A stretch of DNA of 64,000 nucleotides from an uncultured Nitrospira sp. (GTDB lineage: Bacteria > Nitrospirota > Nitrospiria > Nitrospirales > Nitrospiraceae): NCBI GenBank assembly GCA_902500805.1, contig CABVSA010000003.1, forward strand, positions 1 through 64,000. The letters run 5' to 3'. Under the pieces are notes generated by a model, which was given only the letters and a program-made list of their open reading frames with translations, searched no databases and was not told the DNA's origin. Made by a program: the position numbers and the translations under genes. This document shows, piece after piece, positions 56,581 through 64,000 of this stretch (positions are counted from its first letter, which is position 1; each line of letters opens with the position of its first letter).

Positions 56581-56884
56581 AGAGGACTTTGCCGTTTTTA
56601 AGAGCCCAGTACATAGCCGTTCCTGGTAGATGTCCCCACTCAGAAATTTCCCCTTCTGAAACGACAAGCACATCGACGGGAAACCCTATCGATCCAATGG
56701 CTTTTCGCAAACGAACCATCTCTGTACGCTTGGAGATAACCTCTTGTTCGATCACGAGCAAGTCCACATCGGACTCCGACGTGGCCGTCCCATCTGCGAA
56801 GGAACCGAAGAGAATGACCTTCCTCGGGCTAACCGCACCCACGAGCCGTCGAACCGCTGTATCAATAGCTTCTTGAGCAGTCAT
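56567..56884 (-). CDS. MNT-type minimal nucleotidyltransferase
   Basis: 105 residues. The nucleotidyltransferase signature G27-S28 with D39 and D41 (G-S-F-A-D-G-T-A-T-S-E-S-D-V-D-L-L-V) is complete, and a third acidic residue in P-V-D-V-L-V-V is present. It is the likely antitoxin of the HEPN gene that overlaps its end by 14 nt. Confidence 0.92.
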   Translation of the reverse strand: MTAQEAIDTAVRRLVGAVSPRKVILFGSFADGTATSESDVDLLVIEQEVISKRTEMVRLRKAIGSIGFPVDVLVVSEGEISEWGHLPGTAMYWALKNGKVLYEAA

Positions 56885-57043
56885 CGTGGCTTGTTCCGAG
56901 CGAACGTGGATACTGACAAGTCAATTAGGACACTCGTGTAACACCTGCCGATGGTAGCACTCATAGTCGGCAAAGTCATGCTGAGTGAGGTAATCCCGTT
57001 TCACAAATACAGGCGCCGCTCAACCCCTTGAGCACCTCAGGGT

Positions 57044-57064
57044 CCCGAGCTGAACTCGGGACAA
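57044..57064. other. stem-loop between uvrA and MNT gene
   Basis: GTCCCGAG-CTGAA-CTCGGGAC, a perfect 8-bp stem with a 5-nt loop, about 60 bp past the uvrA stop. No T-run follows on the uvrA strand, so it is at best a weak terminator or part of a repeat. Confidence 0.35.
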
Positions 57065-57123
57065 GCTCGTGGAACCAGTCCACTTCATCACACGGTTGAT
57101 GTCTGACGAATGACCATTGGCGC

Positions 57124-59631
57124 CTAGAACCCAGCCTCCCTTAACACCTGTCCCGTATACGACCGCTTCGACTTGGCAATCTCTTTTGGCGGGCCTTCAG
57201 CCACAATCTCGCCGCCGCGGTCTCCACCTTCTGGTCCAAGATCGATAATCCAATCGGCGTTTTTGATCATGTCCAGATTATGCTCGATCACGAGTACTGT
57301 GTTGCCGGCTTCAACCAATCGATCCAACACATCAAGCAATCGTTGCACATCGGCAAAATGGAGCCCAGTCGTTGGCTCATCGAGGATATACATGGTGCGA
57401 CCGGTAGCGCGCTTCGAGAGCTCTCGCGATAGTTTCACACGTTGCGCTTCGCCACCTGAAAGTGTCGTCGCGGACTGGCCGAGTTTCACATAGTGCAGAC
57501 CGACATCATGAAGGGTCTGCAGCTTCGTTTTGATCAAGGGGATGTGCTCGAAGAACTCCAACGCATCGTCCACCGTCATATTGAGGACATCGGCTATGCT
57601 CTTCCCCTTGTGATGAATCTCCATCGTCTCGCGGTTGTACCGTTGCCCCTTACACACCTCGCAGGTCACATAGACATCGGGCAGGAAGTGCATTTCGATC
57701 TTGATGAGCCCGTCTCCCTGACAAGCTTCGCACCGTCCACCCTTCACATTGAAACTGTAGCGTCCTGGCTTATAGCCACGGACACGTGACTCCGGAAGAT
57801 TGGAATAGAGATCGCGGATGTACCCGAACAGGCCTGTATAGGTTGCGGGATTAGACCGCGGTGTGCGGCCGATCGGTGATTGATCGATATCAATCACTTT
57901 ATCAAGGGCATCGACGCCTCGCAGATCCTTGCACCCATCGATCTTCGGTTTCTTGTGGTAGAGGAGTTGCGAGAGGGAATGAAACAGCACCTCCAGCACA
58001 AGAGTGCTCTTGCCTGACCCAGACACCCCTGTAACACAGGTGAAGAGCCCCAGAGGGATCCGTGCAGTCACATTTTTCAGATTGTGCTTCTCGGCCCCGA
58101 TCACCGAAAGCGTTCCTCTCGGTTTCCGCTGCCGCTGCGGTACCGAGACGGTCTGGATTCCACGCAGGTATTGGCCCGTGAGCGAATTTGGGTCGGCCAT
58201 GATCTGTTGTGGTGTCCCTTGCGCGATCACATACCCGCCCTGCGACCCTGCACCAGGCCCCATGTCGAGTAGATGATCGGCTGCCTGCATCGTCTCAGCA
58301 TCATGCTCGACCACGACGACCGTATTGCCGAGATCTCTCAGCCTGAGCAACGTTTGCAATAACCGGCGATTATCCCGCTGATGCAGCCCGATCGACGGCT
58401 CATCCAGGATGTACAGCACCCCGACTAATCCGGACCCAATTTGCGTGGCCAATCGGATGCGCTGCCCCTCGCCGCCAGACAACGTTGTCGCCGCCCGATC
58501 GAGCGTCAGATAGTCCAACCCCACGTTGACGAGAAACCCTAACCGTTCACGGATTTCTTTGAGAATCCGATGCGCAATGACTAACTCACGATCGGTAAAC
58601 TTGAGGGACAGAAAGAAATCAGCCGCCGCACGAACGGAGAGCTTGGTCACCTCGGCAATCGATTTCTTGGCGAGCTTGATGGACAAGCTTTCCGGTCTCA
58701 ATCTTGCGCCGTGGCAAGTCTCGCACGGCTCAAGTAGCGTGAAGTCCTCCTCCTCTTCGTTTCCAGGGGAAACGGCATAGCCGATTCCGTCACAGGCCGG
58801 ACAAGCGCCATGCGGACTATTGAAGGAAAAGACGCGAGGCGTGACCTCCGGATAACTCACCCCGCACTTGATGCAGGCCAACCGGTCGCTATAGAGCCTT
58901 GTTCGACCATCCTCCGTCAACACACCAACTAATCCCCCGGTCAACTTCACCGAGGTTTCCACCGAATCCGCCAATCGGCGCATGAGTGCATCGCCGGGTT
59001 TCATGATCAGCCGATCGACGATGATCTCAATCGTGTGCTTCTTCTGTTTATCGAGTGTGAGATCCTCGCCAAGATCCACGATCTTTTCATCGATCCTGGC
59101 GCGCACATATCCCGCCTTGCGCATCTCCAGCAATTCTTTCCGATACTCACCCTTCCGCCCTCGGACGATCGGCGCCAGGATCTGGAATTTCATCCCTTCC
59201 GGCTGCGCGGCAATGGCATCGACCATTTGCTGGACAGTTTGCGCCGTGATTTCCTCACCACATTGAAAGCAGTAGGGCCGCCCCACACGGGCGAAAAGGA
59301 GACGGAGGTAATCATAGATCTCTGTGACCGTACCGACGGTGGAACGGGGGTTATGACTCGTGCTTTTTTGCTCGATGGAGATAGCTGGAGACAAGCCTTC
59401 GATCGAATCGACGTCCGGCTTCCCCATCTGTTCGAGAAACTGTCGGGCATAGGCGGAGAGCGATTCAACATAGCGCCGTTGGCCTTCGGCATAAATGGTA
59501 TCGAAGGCAAGCGAAGACTTCCCCGACCCGCTCAAGCCGGTGATGACCACCAGCTTGTCCCGTGGAATCTCGACGTCGATGTTCTTGAGGTTATGCTCCC
59601 GCGCGCCCTTGATGATGATGGAGTTACCCAT
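57124..59631 (-). CDS. uvrA: excinuclease ABC subunit A, compact form
   Basis: 835 residues. Two ABC modules with Walker A motifs (G-L-S-G-S-G-K-S at 32-39; G-V-S-G-S-G-K-S), signatures [11 protein letters not shown] and [11 protein letters not shown], Walker [10 protein letters not shown] and I-L-D-E-P-T-T-G-L, and zinc cysteines (C-I-K-C...C-P-A-C; C-E-A-C...C-E-V-C). It recognises DNA damage with UvrB and UvrC. It is about 100 residues shorter than the usual 940, because the stretch between C-P-A-C-D-G and [10 protein letters not shown] is only about 20 residues. ATG 59631 follows AGGA. An extended -10 promoter lies at 59707-59715. Confidence 0.96.
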   Translation of the reverse strand: MGNSIIIKGAREHNLKNIDVEIPRDKLVVITGLSGSGKSSLAFDTIYAEGQRRYVESLSAYARQFLEQMGKPDVDSIEGLSPAISIEQKSTSHNPRSTVGTVTEIYDYLRLLFARVGRPYCFQCGEEITAQTVQQMVDAIAAQPEGMKFQILAPIVRGRKGEYRKELLEMRKAGYVRARIDEKIVDLGEDLTLDKQKKHTIEIIVDRLIMKPGDALMRRLADSVETSVKLTGGLVGVLTEDGRTRLYSDRLACIKCGVSYPEVTPRVFSFNSPHGACPACDGIGYAVSPGNEEEEDFTLLEPCETCHGARLRPESLSIKLAKKSIAEVTKLSVRAAADFFLSLKFTDRELVIAHRILKEIRERLGFLVNVGLDYLTLDRAATTLSGGEGQRIRLATQIGSGLVGVLYILDEPSIGLHQRDNRRLLQTLLRLRDLGNTVVVVEHDAETMQAADHLLDMGPGAGSQGGYVIAQGTPQQIMADPNSLTGQYLRGIQTVSVPQRQRKPRGTLSVIGAEKHNLKNVTARIPLGLFTCVTGVSGSGKSTLVLEVLFHSLSQLLYHKKPKIDGCKDLRGVDALDKVIDIDQSPIGRTPRSNPATYTGLFGYIRDLYSNLPESRVRGYKPGRYSFNVKGGRCEACQGDGLIKIEMHFLPDVYVTCEVCKGQRYNRETMEIHHKGKSIADVLNMTVDDALEFFEHIPLIKTKLQTLHDVGLHYVKLGQSATTLSGGEAQRVKLSRELSKRATGRTMYILDEPTTGLHFADVQRLLDVLDRLVEAGNTVLVIEHNLDMIKNADWIIDLGPEGGDRGGEIVAEGPPKEIAKSKRSYTGQVLREAGF

Positions 59632-59716
59632 GCCGTTTTTCCTACTCGCCTCTCTCAACCCTCAGTCCCCAGCCCTCAGTACACAGCACTGACTCAGCGG
59701 CGCGGGATTATAGCAC
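59597..59716. repeat. 120-bp duplicated uvrA start/promoter, copy 1
   Basis: Identical at all 120 positions to 61435-61554 (constant offset 1838). It includes the first 11 codons of uvrA, the 5' leader with CAGCCCTCAGT/ACTGACTCAG words, and the TATAAT box. Homology continues into the coding side at lower identity (59541-59596). Confidence 0.92.
59707..59715 (-). promoter_or_regulatory. uvrA extended -10 promoter
   Basis: On the minus strand TGCTATAAT, a perfect extended -10, about 75 bp before the uvrA ATG. No good -35 is seen, as is common with extended -10 promoters. The same element is duplicated at 61545-61553. Confidence 0.5.
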
Positions 59717-59735
59717 GTGATAGATCGGATTGAGG

Positions 59736-61331
59736 TTAGAGGCGCTTACGGGACTTGCGGCGAGTTCCGTCGAGGGCTTCACCCCAACGGACCAGAAAAG
59801 CCGTGACAAATTCATGCGCTTCTGCCGGCGGCACGGCCAGACGAGCCAGTGCCAACGCGACCGCCAGCGCGATGTGGTACCCCTCCGAACGAGACGCCAC
59901 GGCACGGCGATACGCGGGATGCGCGTCATTGATGACAACAGTGGACTCGACGAGACGGCCAAGATCCGGATCTCCTTCCTGGGACTCGAACCGAATGGTG
60001 AGCCCGTAACGACCCGGTCGAGACCGTGCTTTGACACCAGGCACGACCGCGACACCAGGCAATGATTCCGGCTCCCGTTGTGCTTCGCTTTGCGTGCCGT
60101 CCCCCAGTGGCTGGATCATGCTTGGTTCCTGTGGCGTTGTCGGAGCGACACCGGCCTCTTCAGAACTCTCTATACCACCCATCAGTGAGGCAGCAAGCAT
60201 CTCCTGCCCGCTCTCTGCTGCCTCCGTTCGGCCGATCGGCAACCGCTTCTGGCCTCCTGCCCGCTGTTCGACCAAGGACGCCAGCAGGGGAAACTCGTCG
60301 GCCAGGTCCACCAAGACGGTTTCCAAATCACGCTCAAGCGGCCGCATGGTCCGCCGGCTAGCCTTGTCCTCCGACTCGCGAGCATCTCCCCACTGAGCCA
60401 ACTGTTGCGAAACCGCCTCTTGAATCGCTTTGCGATACCCAAGGTACAGCGCGCCTCTGGTGCCGACACGAACAAAATCACCTTTGTTCAGCGTCAGTGC
60501 CGCAGCCAATGCCGGAGCTTCGATCATCCCAGCTATTCTATCCGGTGCAGCCGGCATAATTCCCAGCCAATCCCATCCATGCTTGATGACTTTACCGAAG
60601 GTGCTGATCGCCAGACCTCGCTGATCTTCAGGAAACGGAGACCCGCTTCGCACCAGATAGCCGATGGCGACCGGTTTCCGTTTTCGCGCAAGGCAGACCG
60701 CAAGCTTCGAGACGTCCACGCCACAGGCTGACTGACGCTCCAACACCCGCCCGTTGACCTCAAATCGAAAGCCCTTTGGGTAATAGGCGGCAAGCACCTC
60801 ATCAAACTCCGGCTGGAGCAACGGTTGATACTGTCTGCGCAACACCCCCTCAATAAATCCTTCGTCTAGCAGAGGCGAGAGCGCATTCTGCAGCTTCAAT
60901 TGCACGGCGGTGCCATGATCAACCACCAACCCAAGCGGAGGAATCCATTTCCACGGCGCCTTGTGCCGCCCGGCGAGGTGCCAGCGGCTTGCCACATGTT
61001 CCTTACCCCGCCTCGTTTCCGTGACGACATCTTCACAAACGAGCAGACCAAGTTTGATTCCGACTCCGGCGAACCCGATGCCCTGGCCTCGCGTCTTCGT
61101 GCTGGCAGCCAGATCGTGATACCGCACCAGATCCCGCCGTCTCATACCCGACCCGTCATCGACGATAGTGAGCGTCAATGCCACGGGATCCGCCAGAAGC
61201 CTCAGACCAGTCGCGCCGGAATCGAGCGAATTCGCCACCACTTCGGTTAAAATCGTTTCTTCCAGCGCGCCAGGATAGGCATCGCGCAGGTCTTCAAGCA
61301 GATGCTGCAAATCAACGCGCGTTTCGCCCAT
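59736..61331 (-). CDS. GHKL-type ATPase of unknown function
   Basis: 531 residues. The first 100 carry a GHKL (gyrase/Hsp90/kinase/MutL) ATP site: E30-x3-N34 in T-E-V-V-A-N-S-L-D-S-G-A, D-D-G-S-G-M at 58-63 and G-I-G-F-A-G-V-G-I-K-L-G at 84-95. A transducer-like middle follows, then an acidic/Pro-rich linker (about 370-430) and a C-terminal helical domain. No kinase histidine is seen. It resembles MORC/Hsp90-like HATPase_c_3 proteins. It sits between the intact uvrA and the uvrA N-terminal remnant, and appears to be transcribed from the duplicated uvrA promoter. Ribosome binding site GGGGA. Confidence 0.75.
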   Translation of the reverse strand: MGETRVDLQHLLEDLRDAYPGALEETILTEVVANSLDSGATGLRLLADPVALTLTIVDDGSGMRRRDLVRYHDLAASTKTRGQGIGFAGVGIKLGLLVCEDVVTETRRGKEHVASRWHLAGRHKAPWKWIPPLGLVVDHGTAVQLKLQNALSPLLDEGFIEGVLRRQYQPLLQPEFDEVLAAYYPKGFRFEVNGRVLERQSACGVDVSKLAVCLARKRKPVAIGYLVRSGSPFPEDQRGLAISTFGKVIKHGWDWLGIMPAAPDRIAGMIEAPALAAALTLNKGDFVRVGTRGALYLGYRKAIQEAVSQQLAQWGDARESEDKASRRTMRPLERDLETVLVDLADEFPLLASLVEQRAGGQKRLPIGRTEAAESGQEMLAASLMGGIESSEEAGVAPTTPQEPSMIQPLGDGTQSEAQREPESLPGVAVVPGVKARSRPGRYGLTIRFESQEGDPDLGRLVESTVVINDAHPAYRRAVASRSEGYHIALAVALALARLAVPPAEAHEFVTAFLVRWGEALDGTRRKSRKRL

Positions 61332-61367
61332 AACGTCCCCTGCCGACAGCGAACGGCGACAGTCCTT

Positions 61368-61469
61368 TCATGCCCCGCCGATCATCACCAGCTTGTCCCG
61401 TGGAATCTCTAGGTCGATGTTCTTCAGATTGTGTTCCCGCGCGCCCTTGATGATGATGGAGTTACCCAT
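61368..61469 (-). pseudogene. N-terminal remnant of a second uvrA (33-codon leader frame)
   Basis: Starts [19 protein letters not shown], then [14 protein letters not shown] and stops. It matches the first 31 residues of UvrA with V20L and then ends before the P-loop. The 5' part is identical to the intact gene; the 3' part differs at about 8 of 58 bases. It ends 36 nt before the GHKL ATPase start and is now effectively a leader peptide. Confidence 0.8.
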
Positions 61470-61554
61470 GCCGTTTTTCCTACTCGCCTCTCTCAACCCT
61501 CAGTCCCCAGCCCTCAGTACACAGCACTGACTCAGCGGCGCGGGATTATAGCAC
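61435..61554. repeat. 120-bp duplicated uvrA start/promoter, copy 2
   Basis: Identical to 59597-59716. It provides a complete extended -10 promoter, leader and ATG upstream of the GHKL ATPase gene. Confidence 0.92.
61545..61553 (-). promoter_or_regulatory. duplicated extended -10 promoter for GHKL ATPase gene
   Basis: TGCTATAAT on the minus strand, the same as the uvrA promoter. Upstream flanks differ between the copies, so any -35 contribution would differ. Confidence 0.45.
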
Positions 61555-61612
61555 CTCTGTTTGGTTCGGTGCCGCTCCGCTTGACTCGACTGGCACGACC
61601 CACTTCAGTTTT

Positions 61613-62470
61613 GTGGATTTTCACCGATACATGAAGGCCGGTCCAATCTCCCCCACGCACCAGTACCCTCTGGACACCATGCTTGACGCGTTAGGTCTCT
61701 TCAAACGGAATATCAATCAGCTGTTTGGAATCTGCGTCGATATCATGAATACCGGACGCTCGCTCCAGTTGCTGTCGTCATCCATGCAGATTCTTGCCAT
61801 TAATGGCGTCGCCCAAGCCGCGAAAGTCGGAGGCGGCAAAGGCCGCCCCATCTTGGCGCTTGTTGAGATTCTCAATCACACGCCTAGGGAGATTAAGCCC
61901 GAGGTGGAAGCCATCGAACAGGTCTGCGCTGAACTCGCTCGGCTCACCGCCCACAGCTCGAATATCGTGTGGCGATACTACCAGCTGATCGCCGGTGTGC
62001 TGGCGGCAATGCCTCAGGACCGCCAGTCGTCTTGTCTTGCGGACAGGCACCTGTCTTCTCATCTGCGCTTCACAACCCCAGAAGACATCACCCGGTTGAT
62101 GATGGATCCATCGTTCCAGTTGGGTGAGCCGCTGGAACGGGACAACCGAAGTTCCATCGCGGCGATCTGCCAGGCCAACCTGACCGAACTGCATGCACGA
62201 CTGAGCGAAGCCTTACGCTGTCTCAATGAAACACGCCGTGCGTTGCACGGCCTGAAGATGATCGGCCTCACCGCCCGCTATCTGGCCTTCTGCATCGCCT
62301 CCGAAGCTGCTGCACTGGGAGAGGCCGGCATGAACTTCACGACACTCGCGGCAGAGATCGGTCATGTGGTGGACGAACTGGACGCCAGAATGCGTGCCAT
62401 GAAGAGCTCGATCGACAGTGGGCAGAGTTTGGTGGAATTGCTGCTGAAAGGGAATAGTGATGCAAAGTAA
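61613..62470 (+). CDS. MCP-like cytoplasmic helical protein
   Basis: 285 residues, helical and without transmembrane or HAMP segments. LLSSSMQILAINGVAQAAKV, G-G-K-G-R-P-I-L-A-L-V-E-I-L and a later matching arm (LKMIGLTARYLAFCIASEAA; FTTLAAEIGHVVDELDARM) resemble a degenerate receptor hairpin (compare LALNAAIEAARAGE.GRGFAVVA.EV). It may be a signalling partner rather than a methylated receptor. Starts at GTG 61613 or ATG 61631. It overlaps the next gene by 11 nt, a strong hint that the two products work together. Confidence 0.6.
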   Translation: MDFHRYMKAGPISPTHQYPLDTMLDALGLFKRNINQLFGICVDIMNTGRSLQLLSSSMQILAINGVAQAAKVGGGKGRPILALVEILNHTPREIKPEVEAIEQVCAELARLTAHSSNIVWRYYQLIAGVLAAMPQDRQSSCLADRHLSSHLRFTTPEDITRLMMDPSFQLGEPLERDNRSSIAAICQANLTELHARLSEALRCLNETRRALHGLKMIGLTARYLAFCIASEAAALGEAGMNFTTLAAEIGHVVDELDARMRAMKSSIDSGQSLVELLLKGNSDAK

Positions 62471-63239
62471 AACGCTCTTCAATGAACACGGTCATCAATG
62501 GATCGTGATCGGTCGCGACCCTCATAAGGACGCTCACGTCATCGATACGAATGAGTACGTCATCATCAGTCGCGGGCAAGCCATGTTACTGGATCCCGGT
62601 GGCATCCAAATATTTCCCCAAGTCCTCGCCGAACTGGCCAAATATGTGCGCGTCCAGGATATCCGCGTCATCTTCGCCAGCCATCAAGACCCGGATATTT
62701 CGTCGTCGCTTGCCATGTGGCTCGATCTCAACCCGGGCATCAAGACCTACTGTTCGTGGCTCTGGACCGGCTTTATCAGTCATTTCAGCACCGGCACCGC
62801 CATTGAACTCAACGCGATTCCCGACGAGGGTATGCGCATCAAAATCGGTGATCTTGGTGTGGAAGTCGAAGCCGTCCCCGCCCATTACTGCCACTCCTCA
62901 GGAAACTTTTCGCTCTACGACCCTCTCGCCGGCATCTTATTTTCCGGCGACATCGGATCCGCCTTGGTCCCCAGTCATGAAGCCGGCTTAATCGTGACGG
63001 ACTTCGATCAACATATCCAATATATGAGAGGATTCCATCTCAGATGGATGCCTTCGACCACCGCCTTACGGAGCTGGACTCAGCGGATTCGCACACTGAA
63101 GCCCAGGATGATTTGCCCACAACACGGCTCTGTCTTTCAGGGCGAGATGGTCACCAGATTGCTCGACTGGCTCGATAGTCTTGAAGTGGGCCAGTGGACA
63201 GGCTCAACCCCGACGCACGATATTCCGAAGGCAGCGTAA
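62460..63239 (+). CDS. metallo-beta-lactamase-fold di-iron protein (ODP-like)
   Basis: 259 residues. Metal ligands of the flavodiiron/ODP type are present: H75, D77 and D79 in S-H-Q-D-P-D, H145 in H-Y-C-H-S-S-G-N, D164 in F-S-G-D-I-G, and H222 in C-P-Q-H-G-S. There is no flavodoxin domain. Such stand-alone oxygen-binding di-iron proteins act as O2/iron sensors paired with chemotaxis receptors in some bacteria (recalled for Treponema). ATG 62460 follows AAAGGGA. Overlap with the MCP-like gene supports an oxygen-sensing pair. Confidence 0.8.
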   Translation: MQSKTLFNEHGHQWIVIGRDPHKDAHVIDTNEYVIISRGQAMLLDPGGIQIFPQVLAELAKYVRVQDIRVIFASHQDPDISSSLAMWLDLNPGIKTYCSWLWTGFISHFSTGTAIELNAIPDEGMRIKIGDLGVEVEAVPAHYCHSSGNFSLYDPLAGILFSGDIGSALVPSHEAGLIVTDFDQHIQYMRGFHLRWMPSTTALRSWTQRIRTLKPRMICPQHGSVFQGEMVTRLLDWLDSLEVGQWTGSTPTHDIPKAA

Positions 63240-63407
63240 AACCTGCTCAGCTCACACAACTTCTCCCGGCACCCCAGGGACAGTCAGGAACCAACACGTT
63301 TGACGCAGCACAATGAGTGTTCGGGTCCCCCCTGCTGCCATCTCACCTTGACAAAGCTTAAAACCGGGTGCTACCACCGTCATATGGTGGGAACCGAGCG
63401 TCATTCT

Positions 63408-64000
63408 ATGACTCAAGATCCGCAAACTCCGGCGAAGGTGGTGTCAACCTGGTCGGGCCAGGCCCGAGAGGACGCCGTCCAAAAGATGTTCACGTCCATT
63501 GCCGGAGCCTACGACCTGAATAACACGCTCTTGAGCTTCGGGCTCCATTACTATTGGAAGAAGATTACCGCCTCCTTCATTACTCCGGTCGGTCGAGGAA
63601 CCGCCCTCGATGTCGGATCAGGCACGGCTGACCTCGCACTCCTGATTGAGTCCCGCATGGGGCCGAAGGGTCGCGTGATCGCCTCAGACCTGAACCATGC
63701 CATGCTCGCTGAAGGCCTCAAGAAGATCAGCGACAAAGGCCTCGGCGACAAAATCACCTGCCTGCAGGCTAGCGCGGAACATCTCGGATTCGGTGACAAT
63801 ACCTTCGATGCGGTCACCACGGGGTTCTGCATGCGAAACGTCGGGGATCTGCCACAAGCCGTTCGGGAAATTCGCCGGGTGATGAAGCCCGGCGGCCGTT
63901 TTGTGTGCCTGGAGTTCTCCCGTCCGATCTTCGGCTGGTTGAGAGCCCTGTACGATTGGTATTCTTTCAAGCTCTTGCCTTTCATCGGCACGATCGTCGC
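63408..64000 (+). CDS. ubiE: UbiE/MenG-type methyltransferase, 3' end outside window
   Basis: At least 197 residues, open at the window end. QKMFTSIAGAYDLNNTLLSFGLHYYWK opens the family signature in part. A SAM loop A-L-D-V-G-S-G-T-A-D-L-A follows. Then come FGDNTFDAVTTGFCMRNV, and R-V-M-K-P-G-G-R-F-V-C-L-E-F-S-R-P. It performs the last C-methylation of menaquinone (or ubiquinone) synthesis and so feeds quinone to complex I. Start at 63408 or in-frame ATG 63384; neither has a clear ribosome binding site. Confidence 0.93.
   Translation, partial: MTQDPQTPAKVVSTWSGQAREDAVQKMFTSIAGAYDLNNTLLSFGLHYYWKKITASFITPVGRGTALDVGSGTADLALLIESRMGPKGRVIASDLNHAMLAEGLKKISDKGLGDKITCLQASAEHLGFGDNTFDAVTTGFCMRNVGDLPQAVREIRRVMKPGGRFVCLEFSRPIFGWLRALYDWYSFKLLPFIGTIV

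Noticed and set aside
63551-63991. 146-codon minus-strand frame at the window end
   Set aside because: It is the shadow of ubiE on the plus strand, which has clear methyltransferase motifs.

Overview
The window looks like chromosome of a Nitrospira-type nitrite oxidiser. This is an inference from gene content and layout, made without a database search: a complete 13-gene nuo operon headed by a MidA/NDUFAF7-like methyltransferase, a LuxI/LuxR pair, many PAS-rich two-component systems, menaquinone-type UbiE, and numerous short intergenic palindromic repeats. It is not phage or plasmid DNA. I saw no rRNA, tRNA or CRISPR array.

Layout. (1) 1-435 is gene-free and holds two copies of a 79-bp repeat. 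(2) 436-6411, all on the minus strand, is an envelope locus: a TonB protein, a beta-propeller lipoprotein, an outer-membrane barrel, a TlpA-type thioredoxin and four small secreted proteins that share a His-rich stretch, a C-x-W-x-C motif and a C-terminal R-(A/G)-P-P. I read it as a candidate metal-handling system. (3) 6653-9376 is secA. (4) 9669-26363 is midA followed by nuoA, B, CD (fused), E, F, G, H, I, J, K, L, M, N (respiratory complex I). Seven of the junctions contain inverted repeats built from short reiterated words. (5) 26401-33176 holds YihY, an M50 protease with CBS domains, a polysaccharide deacetylase, a GNAT, a VOC protein, a DapF-like protein with both catalytic cysteines replaced by serine, and UvrC. 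(6) 33201-33425 is a 225-bp element with terminal inverted repeats that abuts a FadL-type porin gene. (7) 34986-36531 is a convergent luxR/luxI pair; upstream of luxI lies a perfect 40-bp palindrome with a lux-type box at its centre. (8) 36749-52345 is a signalling region: two NarL-type kinase/regulator pairs (one kinase has nine PAS domains), a receiver-DHp protein without a kinase domain, a UPF0114 membrane protein, and a FIST/kinase/kinase cluster with an upstream membrane kinase. (9) 52556-55090 is a HerA-like ATPase carrying an in-frame repeat-derived segment. (10) 55264-61554 is a rearranged uvrA locus. An intact compact uvrA, a GHKL ATPase and a HEPN/MNT pair lie between the first 31 codons and the last 27 codons of a second, diverged uvrA. 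(11) 61613-64000 holds an MCP-like cytoplasmic helical protein overlapping a di-iron metallo-beta-lactamase (ODP-like) protein, then ubiE, which runs off the window.

Start codons were adjusted where ribosome binding sites, overlaps or family lengths argued for it. Functions rest on motifs read by eye.
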